Positions 1 through 10,346 of a stretch of DNA of 64,000 nt are shown here, piece by piece. The notes beneath the pieces were generated by a model, which was not told where the DNA came from, did no database searches, and saw only the letters and a list, made by a program, of their open reading frames with translations. The position numbers and the translations under genes were made by a program. The number at the start of each line of letters is the position of its first letter. The first letter of the stretch is position 1. Source of the stretch: Ampelomyces quisqualis (lineage: Eukaryota; Ascomycota; Dothideomycetes; Pleosporales; Phaeosphaeriaceae); assembly GCA_018398575.1 (NCBI GenBank), contig JAGTXZ010000014.1:2666001-2730000 (forward strand). The letters run 5' to 3'.

Positions 1-107
1 CCGCTAGTTGCGCTGAGGGCGTGGTGGGCACCGTGGTGGAGCGTATGCTTCAAGTCTTTGAGCGAATGGGCTGGCGTGAATGGAAAAGGCTGCCCTGGAT
101 TATGTAG
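1..107 (+). CDS. C-terminal end of an unidentified gene (partial, cut by left window edge)
   Basis: The frame whose codons begin at position 3 is open from the window edge to a TAG at 105-107. It encodes about 34 residues ending in WREWKRLPWIM, with an amphipathic stretch (VVERMLQVFERMGWREW). This composition looks like a real helical C-terminus rather than random translation, and the other two forward frames hit stops at once. The protein family cannot be named from so short a piece. The next gene starts 555 bases downstream on the same strand. This is inference from composition only; it could still be a chance open frame. Confidence 0.4.
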   Translation, partial: ASCAEGVVGTVVERMLQVFERMGWREWKRLPWIM

Positions 108-662
108 CTGTCTCTAGCATGATGACAGTCACGGGGCTTTGACAAAATCAAATTTTCATGGGTCATGATATACATGACTTGCACTTATGCCCTTGCCGCT
201 CCATGCATCCCTCTGTACACATGTGCTACATTTCTACATGAACTGAACTCCGGAGCTGCCATGCACAAGTCGTCACGGCAAGCTCGGGCATGGTTTCCAA
301 GCTTTAGACGGGCGTTGCATATGTAATATAACTTTTTTTCCACAGCTGCAGCGGTGGCTCAAGCCAGCATCTTGCTGGTAAGGCTGCTCACAAGTGCCCG
401 TGGTTGCCGGGTGCCCCACGCAAACACGCCCGCCTGACAACACATGTGCAGCACTTCCACGCGGCTGACGACCTGACGTTTGGCGCACAGTGGCAGCGGT
501 CCACGCCGACTTCACTCGAGCACAATGTTTCCGCCCTGTTCACGCGCAGAGCCAAACATCATCTGAGCAGCACGCTTGCTAGTGTTCCGACCGCGTCTGC
601 CTATCGGTCTATCACCGACGATAGCATCACCACCCCTACTCGCTCAGCCTCCAAACGCCGCC
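108..662. other. Intergenic region before the J-domain gene
   Basis: No gene is supported here. Short open frames around 273-515 and 404-676 lack recognisable sequence. The last ~150 bases are probably the 5' leader of the J-domain gene, whose ATG at 663 sits in a strong Kozak-like context (GCCGCCATGG). Confidence 0.5.
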
Positions 663-3459
663 ATGGTCAAAGCTGATCCGACGCGGAACTACTACGCAGA
701 CCTCAAGGTCTCTGCCAACGCCACTGAGAATGAGATTCGGAAAGCCTTTCGAGCACTCGCGCTGCAATATCACCCCGACCGCAATCCTGGCCGCGAAACA
801 GAGGTCGTCGTAAAGTTCCAAGAGATACAGGCGGCGCACGAGATCCTATGCGACCAGACCCAGCGAACCAAGTATGACAATGAGCGGAGGAAGTACCGCA
901 ACTTGAACATACCCACCAACACACCAAATACTCCCAGAACAAGACCGCCGCCGCCTCCTCGCAATGCGTACACGACTACCACACCTAGCGGGTCTTACTA
1001 CCGCCCACCTCCGCCTAAGCCGTCACCGCAACAGCCGCGGCCTGCACCACCGCAGCATTACGCCACCTACGCGAGCGGCGCCGACCGCTTCACGAGCAAA
1101 AACTTCCGTCCCCCTCCTACCGCGCAGCGGCCGGACACAAGGGCAAAGGATGCCGAGGCCCGGGCGAACGTTTTCACGGCATGGCAAAAGATGAAGCAGC
1201 CGCGCGCAGAGGAGCCTCGCGCATACAATCCGACTGCTCACGCTAGCCAGAGTGGCCCGAGCAGCCAAAGCCAGCAGAACAACCCGAATGGCACGCCTTT
1301 TGGGCGCAGCCAGAGCACCAGGATGCCGTCCTCAAAGAAAGGCTTCGATCCAGGTACACCGGGAGGAGACGAAGGTCAAGCACGGTCAGCTTATAGGAAC
1401 TATGCGCGCCCTGCTCCTACTCCAACGCGCTGCACAACGCCACCGCATTCTCCACCCCCGATGAGAGACACACAGGCCAACGAAGCACCTTATACAGAGG
1501 GGACGCGCACGCGGACGCCCTACTACTCTAGCACAGCAGGAGAGCGAACATCCATGTTCGAAGGTGTTGCGCGGTCTGCCAGTGTCCGCAACTCACCAAC
1601 CGGTTCCAATCGACAAAGTGCTTCGGCGGATCCTGGCTCGTACTCGGATTCTGGGCGACGACAGCAGCGCAACTCATATGGCGGGAAGCCTAACAAGCCA
1701 TTTCCTCACATGTATGCCGACTCGAGCGATGAAGAATCTGAGGCGGATGTCTTTGAGAGAACCAACAAGCATAGAGATCCACTCCCACCCAAGAAGTCAC
1801 AGCCTCCGCCTCCTCCAACGTGGAATCAGAGCGTATTTGGAGCCCCTCCAGGCGAGCAGAGCAATGGCACAACTGGAAATGTGCCCAACAGCTTCAAGAG
1901 TAGAAGTGAAGAAAGTATCAACATGAAGTTCTCGCCCTCAGACTGGCATGGCAAGTTCGAAGGCAGTGCGGACTACTTTGCGCCTAACATACCCAAAGGA
2001 TCTAGTGCTAAAGGACGAACCTCACCTACACGAGGTAGACCGCCTCAGCGAAACCCTACGGAGCGAAATCCATCCTCGAACCAGCCCATGGGGCCGCCTC
2101 CCGTCTGTCCCTTCTCGCAGACGCAGCCACAGCAGCATGCGCCATACTCTTCCCACCCGATCCCTCCCCCTCCCCCTGGTCCTCCCCCGAATGTCAATTT
2201 CCCACCATCCCCAGCCAAGCCTAGTGCGCCCGCCGCAACGTTCAAGCCAGAGGAGTGGTCGAACTATTTCAAAGAGCCTAGTTGGGTGTTCTCAGACAAG
2301 AAAGAGACGTCGCCTCGACGCGCATCTGAAACCACAAAGCGACCAAAAGCTGCCCGCAAAGCCTCTGTGGCGCAAGAGAAGCGACCAAAGGTGCAAGACC
2401 AAAATGGGCCGTCTCGACCAATGAGGTACCAAGCGACGGCTGATGACGCCGAGAAAGGTGATGCTGATGCGATGGACATCGATCCGGACACACCGCCTGT
2501 ACAGAACACGGAGCCTGCAAAGGGATCAAGCACAAATGCTGCAGGCACAACGTCGAATGGCTCTGGTACTGCTGACAAACCTCCTGCAGCAGGTCTGAAC
2601 GGTGTGACCTCTGCTTTGGTAGACGACGATACGTTTGCTGCTCCTCTAACCGGCAGTATGGGCCTGAATGGTATGGGTGATGCGCTGCCCTTCTACTCGG
2701 AGCCTTCCAAAACTCATCCCACAAAACCCAACTCGGCGCAGAAGCTCAAGTTCCCGAACATGCCACTCCCGCCGGCTTTACCCACAACTTACGACCAAGT
2801 TTCCGTTGACTTATACTTCTCACGATTCGAAACGTATTGCAAGGACTATCTGAAGGCCACCAAAGAAATGACAGCTCATTTCGTAGCAAGGGACGCCGAG
2901 CTGGCTGGCAATCTTGATGACCGATTCGCGCATCACCGCGGAGAGACCACCAAGAAGCTGGGCTTTGCGAGCTACCTGGCGAGAATGAAGGAAGACGAGC
3001 AGGTCTTGGGAACATGGCAGGTTTACCAAGATAATCATCTCAAGGCCATGGAGCAGTGCGAGGAGGTTCGCAACAGGACTATGAAGTTGTACCAGACTCC
3101 AGTAGCCTGAGGTACCCGAAGGCGGGCTTGATCTTGCAGGTGTGCTGACATGCTGCAGAGCTGTCAATCTGGACATCCAAAACCATGACCGCTTGAGCAA
3201 GGAGTTGAAGGAGATGGAAGCGCAATTTGAGCGCCTGGCCACGCATCCATCACAGAAGTCGACTCGACCGGCCAACGTTGGTCGAAGCATGTCCGCTCAC
3301 GTGCATAGCCCTTCGCGATTCCGGCTTGTTGGTTTATTTCGCTCGCATTCGAAGACATGGGCACCTACAGCAGCAGATGATGCGATTCTCGAATCATCAC
3401 CACCGAAGGCGCAGCCGCTGCTTTTGAAGAAGAAGCAGAAGATGCGCGTTCTTGTTTAG
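663..3459 (+). CDS. J-domain (DnaJ/Hsp40-type) protein with long disordered Pro/Ser-rich tail
   Basis: Residues ~8-75 form a J domain: helix II (NEIRKAFRALALQYHPDR), the invariant HPD loop, then helix III (KFQEIQAAHEIL). J domains stimulate Hsp70 ATPase activity, so this is a probable Hsp70 co-chaperone. It lacks a zinc finger and the class I/II substrate domains. Residues ~80-700 are low-complexity, rich in Pro, Ser, Gln and Arg. A predicted helical segment follows (~725-850). The ATG at 663 is the first in frame. An exon end at 3088 joined to 3159 keeps the frame and uses a CTGAC branch nine bases before the CAG acceptor. It adds about 100 residues containing AVNLDIQNHDRLSKELKEM, giving ~908 aa. 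If the intron is retained, translation stops at 3110. Donor 3086 is an equally phased alternative. The J domain is certain; the client and localisation are unknown. Confidence 0.85.
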
Positions 3460-4504
3460 CGAGGCGTTGGTGGTGCAAAGTATGGGCGGATACCCTTGAT
3501 GTGCTTGCACATCGGCGCTCTTTGAGTAGCGTTCTTGAATATGCTGCTTTTGAATAGCACTTTCAGGCTTAGATAGATGGTATAATATATTGGTACTGCC
3601 CTATTCGTCGCCTCTGGGTGATTTGCAGGCAGGTATCAAGGTGTCGTACGCTGCCTGACACGCTACAAACATTCGGTGACATTTGTCTTCCAACGGTTGC
3701 CCAGGGGTTACATGTGCTCCTAATCTAGGAAAACGGTCAAGGAGTGCCGTTCAAGCCTTGTCGCTCTGTGGCGTGCGCCGTCGGTGCGACCTTTGTCTAA
3801 CTAACTGCCATAATGCAAGGATTCGAAAGGGCGTTGGACTGTTTCTGCAACCAAGGTGCTGTGCGACACAGTTTTGTTAGACGTTTGGCTGATGCAAGAG
3901 TGTCTGTTCAGGCTGGCATCTTTTGTTCAGGAGTAGATATCACTTGTGCACCGGAGCATTTGTCTGGGGATTCCAACAGACGAGCGCTTTACCGTCCTGA
4001 GCTTAGCGCTGGATAGTCTCGGGTATGACGGGTCTAGTGCTCTATCGTGGCTGGCTGCATGTGCGTGAAGGCGTCTTGAGAGCACAACGGCGCATTCTTT
4101 GGAGGCTGGAAGATTATACTTGCCGCCAACATGTCCGCAAAATTCATCTTCCTCTCCATCTTTGAGAACTTCGCACTTGCAGCTTCTCGAGGCACAGCAC
4201 ATTCCTTGTTGTCCTTTCCCCACAGTTGTGGAGCTGCCGCGCGTGCGCAGTTGAACGAGCACTGAGGGCGTCGATTGTCTTACGTAGATTTCGGGACTGG
4301 TACGCGGGGCAAGACAAGAGGGTTACAAGAAGGCGGCTTTGTGTGTTTTGTGTGACTGTGCAACGGCCCCAATGGCCAAGTGAACGGACCTGAGCTTCGC
4401 CGCAGCCCGCCTCGTACCCTCTTCGTGTTGGCGCGAATACGTTGTGAGTTGGATACTTTGAGAAACTCAAAGGAGAGATTTTGGCAGGCGAAATTACGCC
4501 GCAC
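3460..4504. other. Intergenic region, 1.0 kb
   Basis: I see no gene. The first ~130 bases are probably the 3' UTR of the J-domain gene and contain an AT-rich TATAATATATTGG near 3580-3592. The remainder is likely the upstream region of the membrane-protein gene starting at 4505. Confidence 0.45.
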
Positions 4505-6506
4505 ATGCCTATGTCTTCAAGACAGTCGCTGAAGGATGTTGGGAGCGCCGCGGTGCAGTGGGTGGTGACGCGGAGGGGGAGGACAATGGTTATGGCGGTT
4601 GTGTTGATGGTAGTGGTGCTGGTACTTGGAGGGGTGCATCATCACGAGGTACGTTATGATACCCTGGACGTGGTCGGCGAAGAGGGAGCTTCAGGAATAA
4701 GAGGATGTGATAAGCTAATCGCTACACCAGGCTATATCGTCACGATACCACAGTCTTTCCTCGACATACCCATGGCCACCGCATATGTCGCATATACCCT
4801 CGATCATACAAACACCATTCAAGACACCCTCAAACACGACGCTCCGGCTCGAAAATGGCGAACTCGCGCATGTCCCGCAACAGCTCAAGAAGACGACGCC
4901 GAACTTTCACCTCGTTATGCCCGCTCAAAAGGACACGGATGCGTTCTGTAAGACCACGCTCTCTGGCATGATTCTCCATTATCCTCCACCGACGATTGTC
5001 AACTTGAATCGCAAGTTGGATAATGATGTACAATGGGCGAGGGATACACTGCTGGGAACACAGGACTATCTGGAGAATGGCCAGTACGTGCAGGATGAGG
5101 ACCTCGTGCTGATTGTAGATGGCGAGAACTCATGGTTCCAACTCCCGAGCGACGTCATAATCAAGCAGTATGCGAGAGTGCTGGAAGATGCGAATGCGCG
5201 ACTACTGAAGCATTATGGCACGGATGAGAATGGATACCAGAGGTTCAATCAGACCATCGTGTTTGGTGCTGAGAAGATGTGCGAGGGCGAAGATATGGCT
5301 TGTAAGTACGCCCCGCCATCAATGCTGCCAGCAAATTTGTATGGGAAAGAGGAAGATTTCGACATTGCCGATCGGCCAGTGCGGTACTTGAATGCCAAGG
5401 TGCTCATGGGTCCGGCGAGAGATTTGAAAGTGCTTTATCGGGTTGCAGTTGAGAAGCTCGACTTGAAGCATGGTCAGAGCCAGACGATACAGTCAATATT
5501 TACGACTCTATTTGGAGAGCAGCAGTTGAGAAGGAACGCAGTGATGAAGAATGAGACTATCAGGAATTCTCTTGTCACAAAATTGAAGTACTTCTTCGGA
5601 GACAAAAAAGCAAAGCTACAATCGCAAGCAGAGCGCAAATCAAAAAATATCCAGACAAAACGTCACGAGTTTTCTATTGGTCTAGACTACACGCATACAC
5701 TCTTCCAGCCTTTCGCATATTGCAACAAAGACGAGCTTCTGCCACTGCTTCACGGAAACTCGACCGATCTGTCCCAATATCAGCATTCGAATTCGTGGTC
5801 TAAACACCTTGATCTTCCAGTCCCACTGCATGAATCCAACCCTCCCTTCTGGCGTCTCGACTTAGCCAAAAATAACCCCTCGCCCAACGAAAAGACCGCA
5901 TACATCGACAAGCTCGCCATCAACATCAGTCTCGACTCTCTGCCCAAACGCAAGACACCTTGGTCCGACGTACCCCTCATACAAAACACATACACCAGCT
6001 CCATCCCAGCCATCCTCCTCAACGACCCGTCAGCACCTTCCCGCTTCGCCCATTCCGACCACCACCCACCCACAGCAAACATCACATTCGAACAACTCTG
6101 GTTCTCCCCCTTCCGCCGCGCCCTCCTACGCAATTACTTCCGCACACCACAATCGCCCGTCGGATACCACAACTCGCTCGTCGGTGGCGACAGAACGTGG
6201 GACACGCGCGGCGGGCGCGGAGGCATCTGGACGGCCACCGAATCCGCGTGGTTGCCTTGGGGCGAAGTAGACGGTGTGTGCGGCAGTGTGGATCAATTGA
6301 AAGAGGTTTTTGGGGATGGGCAAGGCGTGTGGTTGCATGAAATTGAAGATGGGGGTGGGGTGGAGGGGAGGTTGGGGGAGGAGGGGAAGAAGATGAGAAG
6401 GTGGGAAGAAGATGAGAAGGTGGGAAGAAGAGGAATGCAGAAGGAGAAGATGGAGAGAAAAAGAGTGAGCAGGAGTTGGAGCAGGAAAGGATTGTGCGGA
6501 GGTTGA
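4505..6506 (+). CDS. Type II membrane protein with a glycosyltransferase-like luminal domain
   Basis: Two exons (4505-4648, 4731-6506) join in phase 0 across an 82-bp GTACGT...CAG intron with a CTAAT branch, giving ~639 aa. The first ATG is 4505. Residues ~28-43 are a single hydrophobic segment (TMVMAVVLMVVVLVLGG) after a basic stretch, typical of a signal anchor of an ER/Golgi enzyme. Around residues 168-190 the segment DLVLIVDGENSWFQLP resembles the metal-binding and substrate region of PLOD/LH3-type glycosyltransferase domains, and it is followed by FNQTIVFGAEKMC and a conserved-looking VRYLNAKVLMGPA block. I infer a nucleotide-sugar glycosyltransferase fold; donor and acceptor are unknown. 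The C-terminal ~45 residues are a Lys/Arg/Glu-rich tail in a frame that may have been altered by a 19-bp tandem repeat (see findings), so the true C-terminus is uncertain. Confidence 0.75.
6382..6430 (+). repeat. 19-bp tandem duplication inside the 3' end of the glycosyltransferase-like CDS
   Basis: The unit AGATGAGAAGGTGGGAAGA occurs twice head to tail and is followed by a partial third copy (AGAGGAATG). Nineteen is not a multiple of three, so any gain or loss of a unit shifts the reading frame of the C-terminus. Confidence 0.85.
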
Positions 6507-6832
6507 GGGCGATTGAGGAGCGGGGAAGACGGCGGCGCGGCAGGGGTGATGGGGACATGTTCTTTTGTGTATTTTGGCGTATATGAGAATAGATTATGCA
6601 TAGAGTTGTATCAAACTGGTTGGGATTCGGTATACATTTAGACTTGTCTTGTCTGTGTTGGTACAGAACTGTGTATGTCTAGAAGATGTGCGTCCAAAAA
6701 ATATGTAGACAACAGTGGGCAATCATAGGAGAGATTTTCTGAACAGAACGAAGCTGGGCTACGGTAAGCGGTAGGTCAAAAGTCCAATTTAAATGCAAGC
6801 TGCGTTGCGTCACACGCTCCTGGATGCGAATG

Positions 6833-6840
6833 CATATAAG
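6833..6840 (+). promoter_or_regulatory. TATA-like element without an assigned gene
   Basis: CATATAAG lies ~130 bases before a 34-codon open frame (6968-7072) and ~750 bases before the CCCH gene start. That is too far to be an ordinary TATA box for the latter unless a long leader or 5'-UTR intron exists. Weak evidence. Confidence 0.25.
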
Positions 6841-7067
6841 AGCGGTGACTGCGCGCGATCAAGTCAACTCCATCAGCCCTATTTAATCGTGTTTCCTTGT
6901 GCGGGAAAAGAGCTCTGACTCCGTTGAGTATTCATTTCATTTCTGGCCTGATCTATATACTTCCAGAATGTTAGTGTTACTGCGGCACATTGCGACTGAA
7001 TTTCTTCAGCGCGATCAATACCAAATGCTCTTCCTGCTCATCTGGTCCTTCTTAATCACACGTCCGA

Positions 7068-7135
7068 AATGACCTCAGGTCTCTGTCTTAAAATGCACCA
7101 ATGCATGAGCAGAACGTCTACTCGCACCTCGACGG
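7068..7135 (+). repeat. Diverged direct repeat, copy A (68 bp)
   Basis: By eye this aligns without gaps to 7273-7340 at 48 of 68 positions, including the shared cores TCTCTGTC, GCATGAG and AGAAC. Twelve of the 20 differences are transitions. Confidence 0.6.
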
Positions 7136-7272
7136 GGACTTTTCAACGACAGTTTGGCATGCCACGACGAGGCGCGGCGGAGTCTTGGAATTTCTGCGTA
7201 TACTCCCAGCTTGCACATGATCATGGCTCGGTCAGATGATTTGATGCTCTCTCGCCCGCGTGAAATGAGTCA

Positions 7273-7340
7273 AATGACATGAGATCTCTGTCGCATATTA
7301 AAACGACGCATGAGTAGAACATATACCTACATCTTGACGG
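7273..7340 (+). repeat. Diverged direct repeat, copy B (68 bp)
   Basis: Second copy of the 68-bp element, 205 bases downstream of copy A in the same orientation. Eight of the 12 transition differences make this copy more AT-rich, which is in the direction expected of RIP-like C-to-T change, but the sample is small. Confidence 0.6.
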
Positions 7341-7591
7341 CAGGAGCTAGATGAGGCTTTCAAAAGGTGGAATAGTAGGACCATTGCCATTGCAACTGTG
7401 TGTGTGGGGGGGGTCGTAAGGACGCTCATTTTGGGCAGTCGCGAAGTCGAGGTGAAGACGTTGTTAGTGACTAATCCTGGCATCTGTTGTTGCTCTTTCC
7501 TCCCACGGTGCAAGCGCTCCGTCACTTGTCAACAAACACCACTTGCGCACATCACTAAAACTTGCCCATTCCAAACACCCAATCATCCAGA

Positions 7592-9238
7592 ATGGACCGG
7601 AAGCACGACCCAGATGGTGTTGGTATGGTCGCCCAACTCAAGGCCTTCCAGCTCAATGACACAGTCGCGATGAAGGAGCTCAAGGTATGTTCACTCTACT
7701 GGTGTTCACATAGATCTAAATTTTGCCAGGCAGCCACCAAATTGTGTCATAATGCGCTCCAAGCGAGTACAAATAGTTATGAACAGCTGCTCGCCCAGTA
7801 TGCGGCACTGAAAGAGACGGTTCAGGCAAATGCCAAAGGTCAAGGTCAGGCCGGAGAGCTGGATGATGCTCAAAAATATGTCCTGGTCCTCATCGACGCC
7901 CATAGTCACACAGTATGCTACTTCCAACTCGTTTGCGAAGACGGTAAGCTGACCGCGCCTAACAGTTTGGGGACGCCTTCCTGCGTGGTAAAGCCACGGC
8001 AGATGTGGTCGAAAATATTGTCAAGAACGTTCTGGAGCGGCGCCGACCCAAACTGGCGACTCTCCAGATTGTTGCAAAAGTGTACGCAGACTATGGGACT
8101 CTGTCTGCAAAGGTCAGCCTCGACGAACAAAGCGAAAGGATGAAGGTGGTTCTGGCCTTGACGCAAAGGTTTTCGAGTGCAAGCCCACGGTTTGACTTCA
8201 TCAACGTTTCTCGCGATGTCCTCGTTAAGAAAATGACCGGTACACAATGTCACCCTTCCCTCACACAACCAACAATTAAAGTCTAACAGCCTCACAGGTA
8301 TGTTCCTCTGGCATAAGCAGGATCCGCGTTGTGCACATATACTTCTTAGCACTAGCGTGCACAAACTTTACGATGAGATGATGTCGAAACACCCAGAATA
8401 TAGAAATCACATCACGGACATCCCCATAGCTATGGCTGAAGATCTCAGCGACACTGTCTATACTGGAGGTGAAGCAAAAGCGACTATTTCCCACTATCGG
8501 GAAGTGATCGGTGTTCAAGATACTTCTTCTTCCGCACCTATGGAGTCCGAGAGGACAGGATCGCTGCAAATCGTAAGTCTTCCGTGAACTGACCTAGCTC
8601 CAACGATACGGCACGCTGACATTTTACAGCAGGGCAAGTACGGAAATTTCGAAAACAACAGATACGTGGCACACACGCCGCCGAATGCAGATGCTGAGGA
8701 ATCTAATGCATCCATACGACCGCTCCAAGGCTCCCACTCGCCAACAGCTCAGCCCATACCGATAAATGCCGCGGGTCACCGTATCGATGCTTTTCTAAAA
8801 ACACCCACCAAGGATGAATACTTGAAATTCAAACAGCGAACGAAGCATATGAACCTATGCACATCGTATCACCTTACCGGGAATTGCTCTGTCGACAACT
8901 GTCGCTTTGACCATTCTTCAATCACTCCAAAGATCCTTAATGTCCTTAGACAAAAGATTAGAGGCTCGCCATGTACATCTAAGGGTCGCTGTAGACGCGC
9001 AGATTGCTTCCGCGGACATGTCTGCTTCACGAAGGGCTGTGCAAGACGCAAGCAGACATGGTGTCAGTTCAGCCCCGAAGCACACGGTGTGGATCTGAAA
9101 GTTGCAGAGTGGATCCTGCCTGCCGCTGGAGAGAGGGAGCTACGGGACAAGCCGGTATACAAAGGCGGCCTTCGTCAGACCGATAGCTCGAAGGGTTCGA
9201 TGGAGAACTGGCCTACTATGGTTGAAGATCTTATCTAG
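7592..9238 (+). CDS. Fungal CCCH zinc-finger protein (DUF7923-like N-terminal domain)
   Basis: Five exons (7592-7684, 7730-7912, 7966-8239, 8298-8572, 8630-9238) join in phase to ~477 aa. Residues ~35-75 are a predicted coiled coil. The next ~170 residues contain KYVLVLIDAHSHT followed by FGDAFLRGK and TLQIVAKVYADYG, the pattern I associate with the DUF7923-type domain found upstream of CCCH fingers in many fungal proteins. From residue ~349, Cys and His are spaced C-x8-C-x4-C-x3-H (LCTSYHLTGNCSVDNCRFDH) and then C-x5-C-x4-C-x3-H (PCTSKGRCRRADCFRGH), with a further Cys cluster (CFTKGCARRKQTWC). Such fingers usually bind RNA; the target is unknown. Intron 1 is 45 bp, stop-free and in frame, so its retention would only insert 15 residues. 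The gene borders a large gene-poor tract. No function should be assumed beyond nucleic-acid binding. Confidence 0.82.
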
Positions 9239-10337
9239 ATGTAGGATGGGCGAGGAAGATGTCTCATGGACGGGTTCAACGATGCATGGCGGTCTACGGA
9301 GAGAGTACTATCATTGGGCTGTCGATGAGGTATTCTTCATGTGAAGTCATCACTCCGCATTACTGAGTATACCCTCGGTCGCCCGACGGACGTTCATGGA
9401 CAGTCCGATGAAGTTGAATTAGTCGGGCCGGCCTGGAACCTCTCTACGTGATCACCACAAAAGTTATAGGTGGAAGCTGAAATTATTTGATACTCTAGAC
9501 TCAAGATGAACATGTACATATGCTAGCAGAATCCTCTAGCGCTCGAGGTAACTTCATGCCTATGTGCCGGTTGACCACGAACAAATGACAATGTAACGTT
9601 CAACTGTCGCCATCAAACACTGTATAGTCTTCTTCATGTCGGACCGAAAAGCAGTTTCATCGAACCGTTCAGTCCAGGTTGGTTCGGGGCTGCGGAAACC
9701 TTGTTGTAGGCTGGCCGGGAAGGGCGGAAGATGGCAGAAGAAAGGGCCGTAGATTGCGTATACGATGGGGGCTGTACACAAGTCTCCCCGATGACCAAGT
9801 CCGAATGGAGAGATGGCGAAGCGGCCGGTAGATACCCAAGAACACCAAGGTCGCGACCGTAGACACCTGGGCGCCATGGATGCTTGTGGCATGCTGTGCG
9901 AGGATCATGTATAAATGTCGCAGAAAATTTTGCCATTGTTATTATGGGCTCATTTTTGTTGCTGTTGGTAACACCCGGAGCCAAACGTGCATGGCAGATG
10001 ACATATGCACGTCATTGTCCGGCGAGTTTTGGCGCGCGCCTGGCAACGTACGCACAATCTTGGGTGGGGGATGCCAAACTTCGTATGTAGATGGAGGTTA
10101 GCACCTGCATACCTCGGAGTCAGCTCCGTGTGTTTTCGTGATGCACGCGGGGTTACATAACGTGTCACTGGCACCGGATGGTTGAGGCGCTTTTCGGCTA
10201 TTGCGTCTGTTTAAACTTTAGGGTTGACCCCGATGGGTGGGATCAGACCATAACGACACGCTCTTCGTTTGCGATGTGAGATGAAATACATTCCTTGGAA
10301 AACGGTCCGTCGGGATCAGCGGCATTTTCTCTCTCAT

Positions 10338-10346
10338 TACTCCGTA
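10338..10346 (-). repeat. TACTCCGTA 9-mer (complement of TACGGAGTA)
   Basis: One of three exact occurrences, on either strand, within 5 kb of the gene-poor tract; possible relic of a repeat-element terminus. Confidence 0.35.

Larger units (their letters stand above)
6507..7591. other. Intergenic region with a diverged direct repeat and a TATA-like site
   Basis: No conventional gene is supported. The region holds a TATA-like element near 6835, a 34-codon ATG open frame at 6968-7072 (hydrophobic centre, no recognisable family) and two 68-bp diverged repeat copies listed separately. The last part is the upstream region of the CCCH gene. A short G run lies near 7405. Confidence 0.5.
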
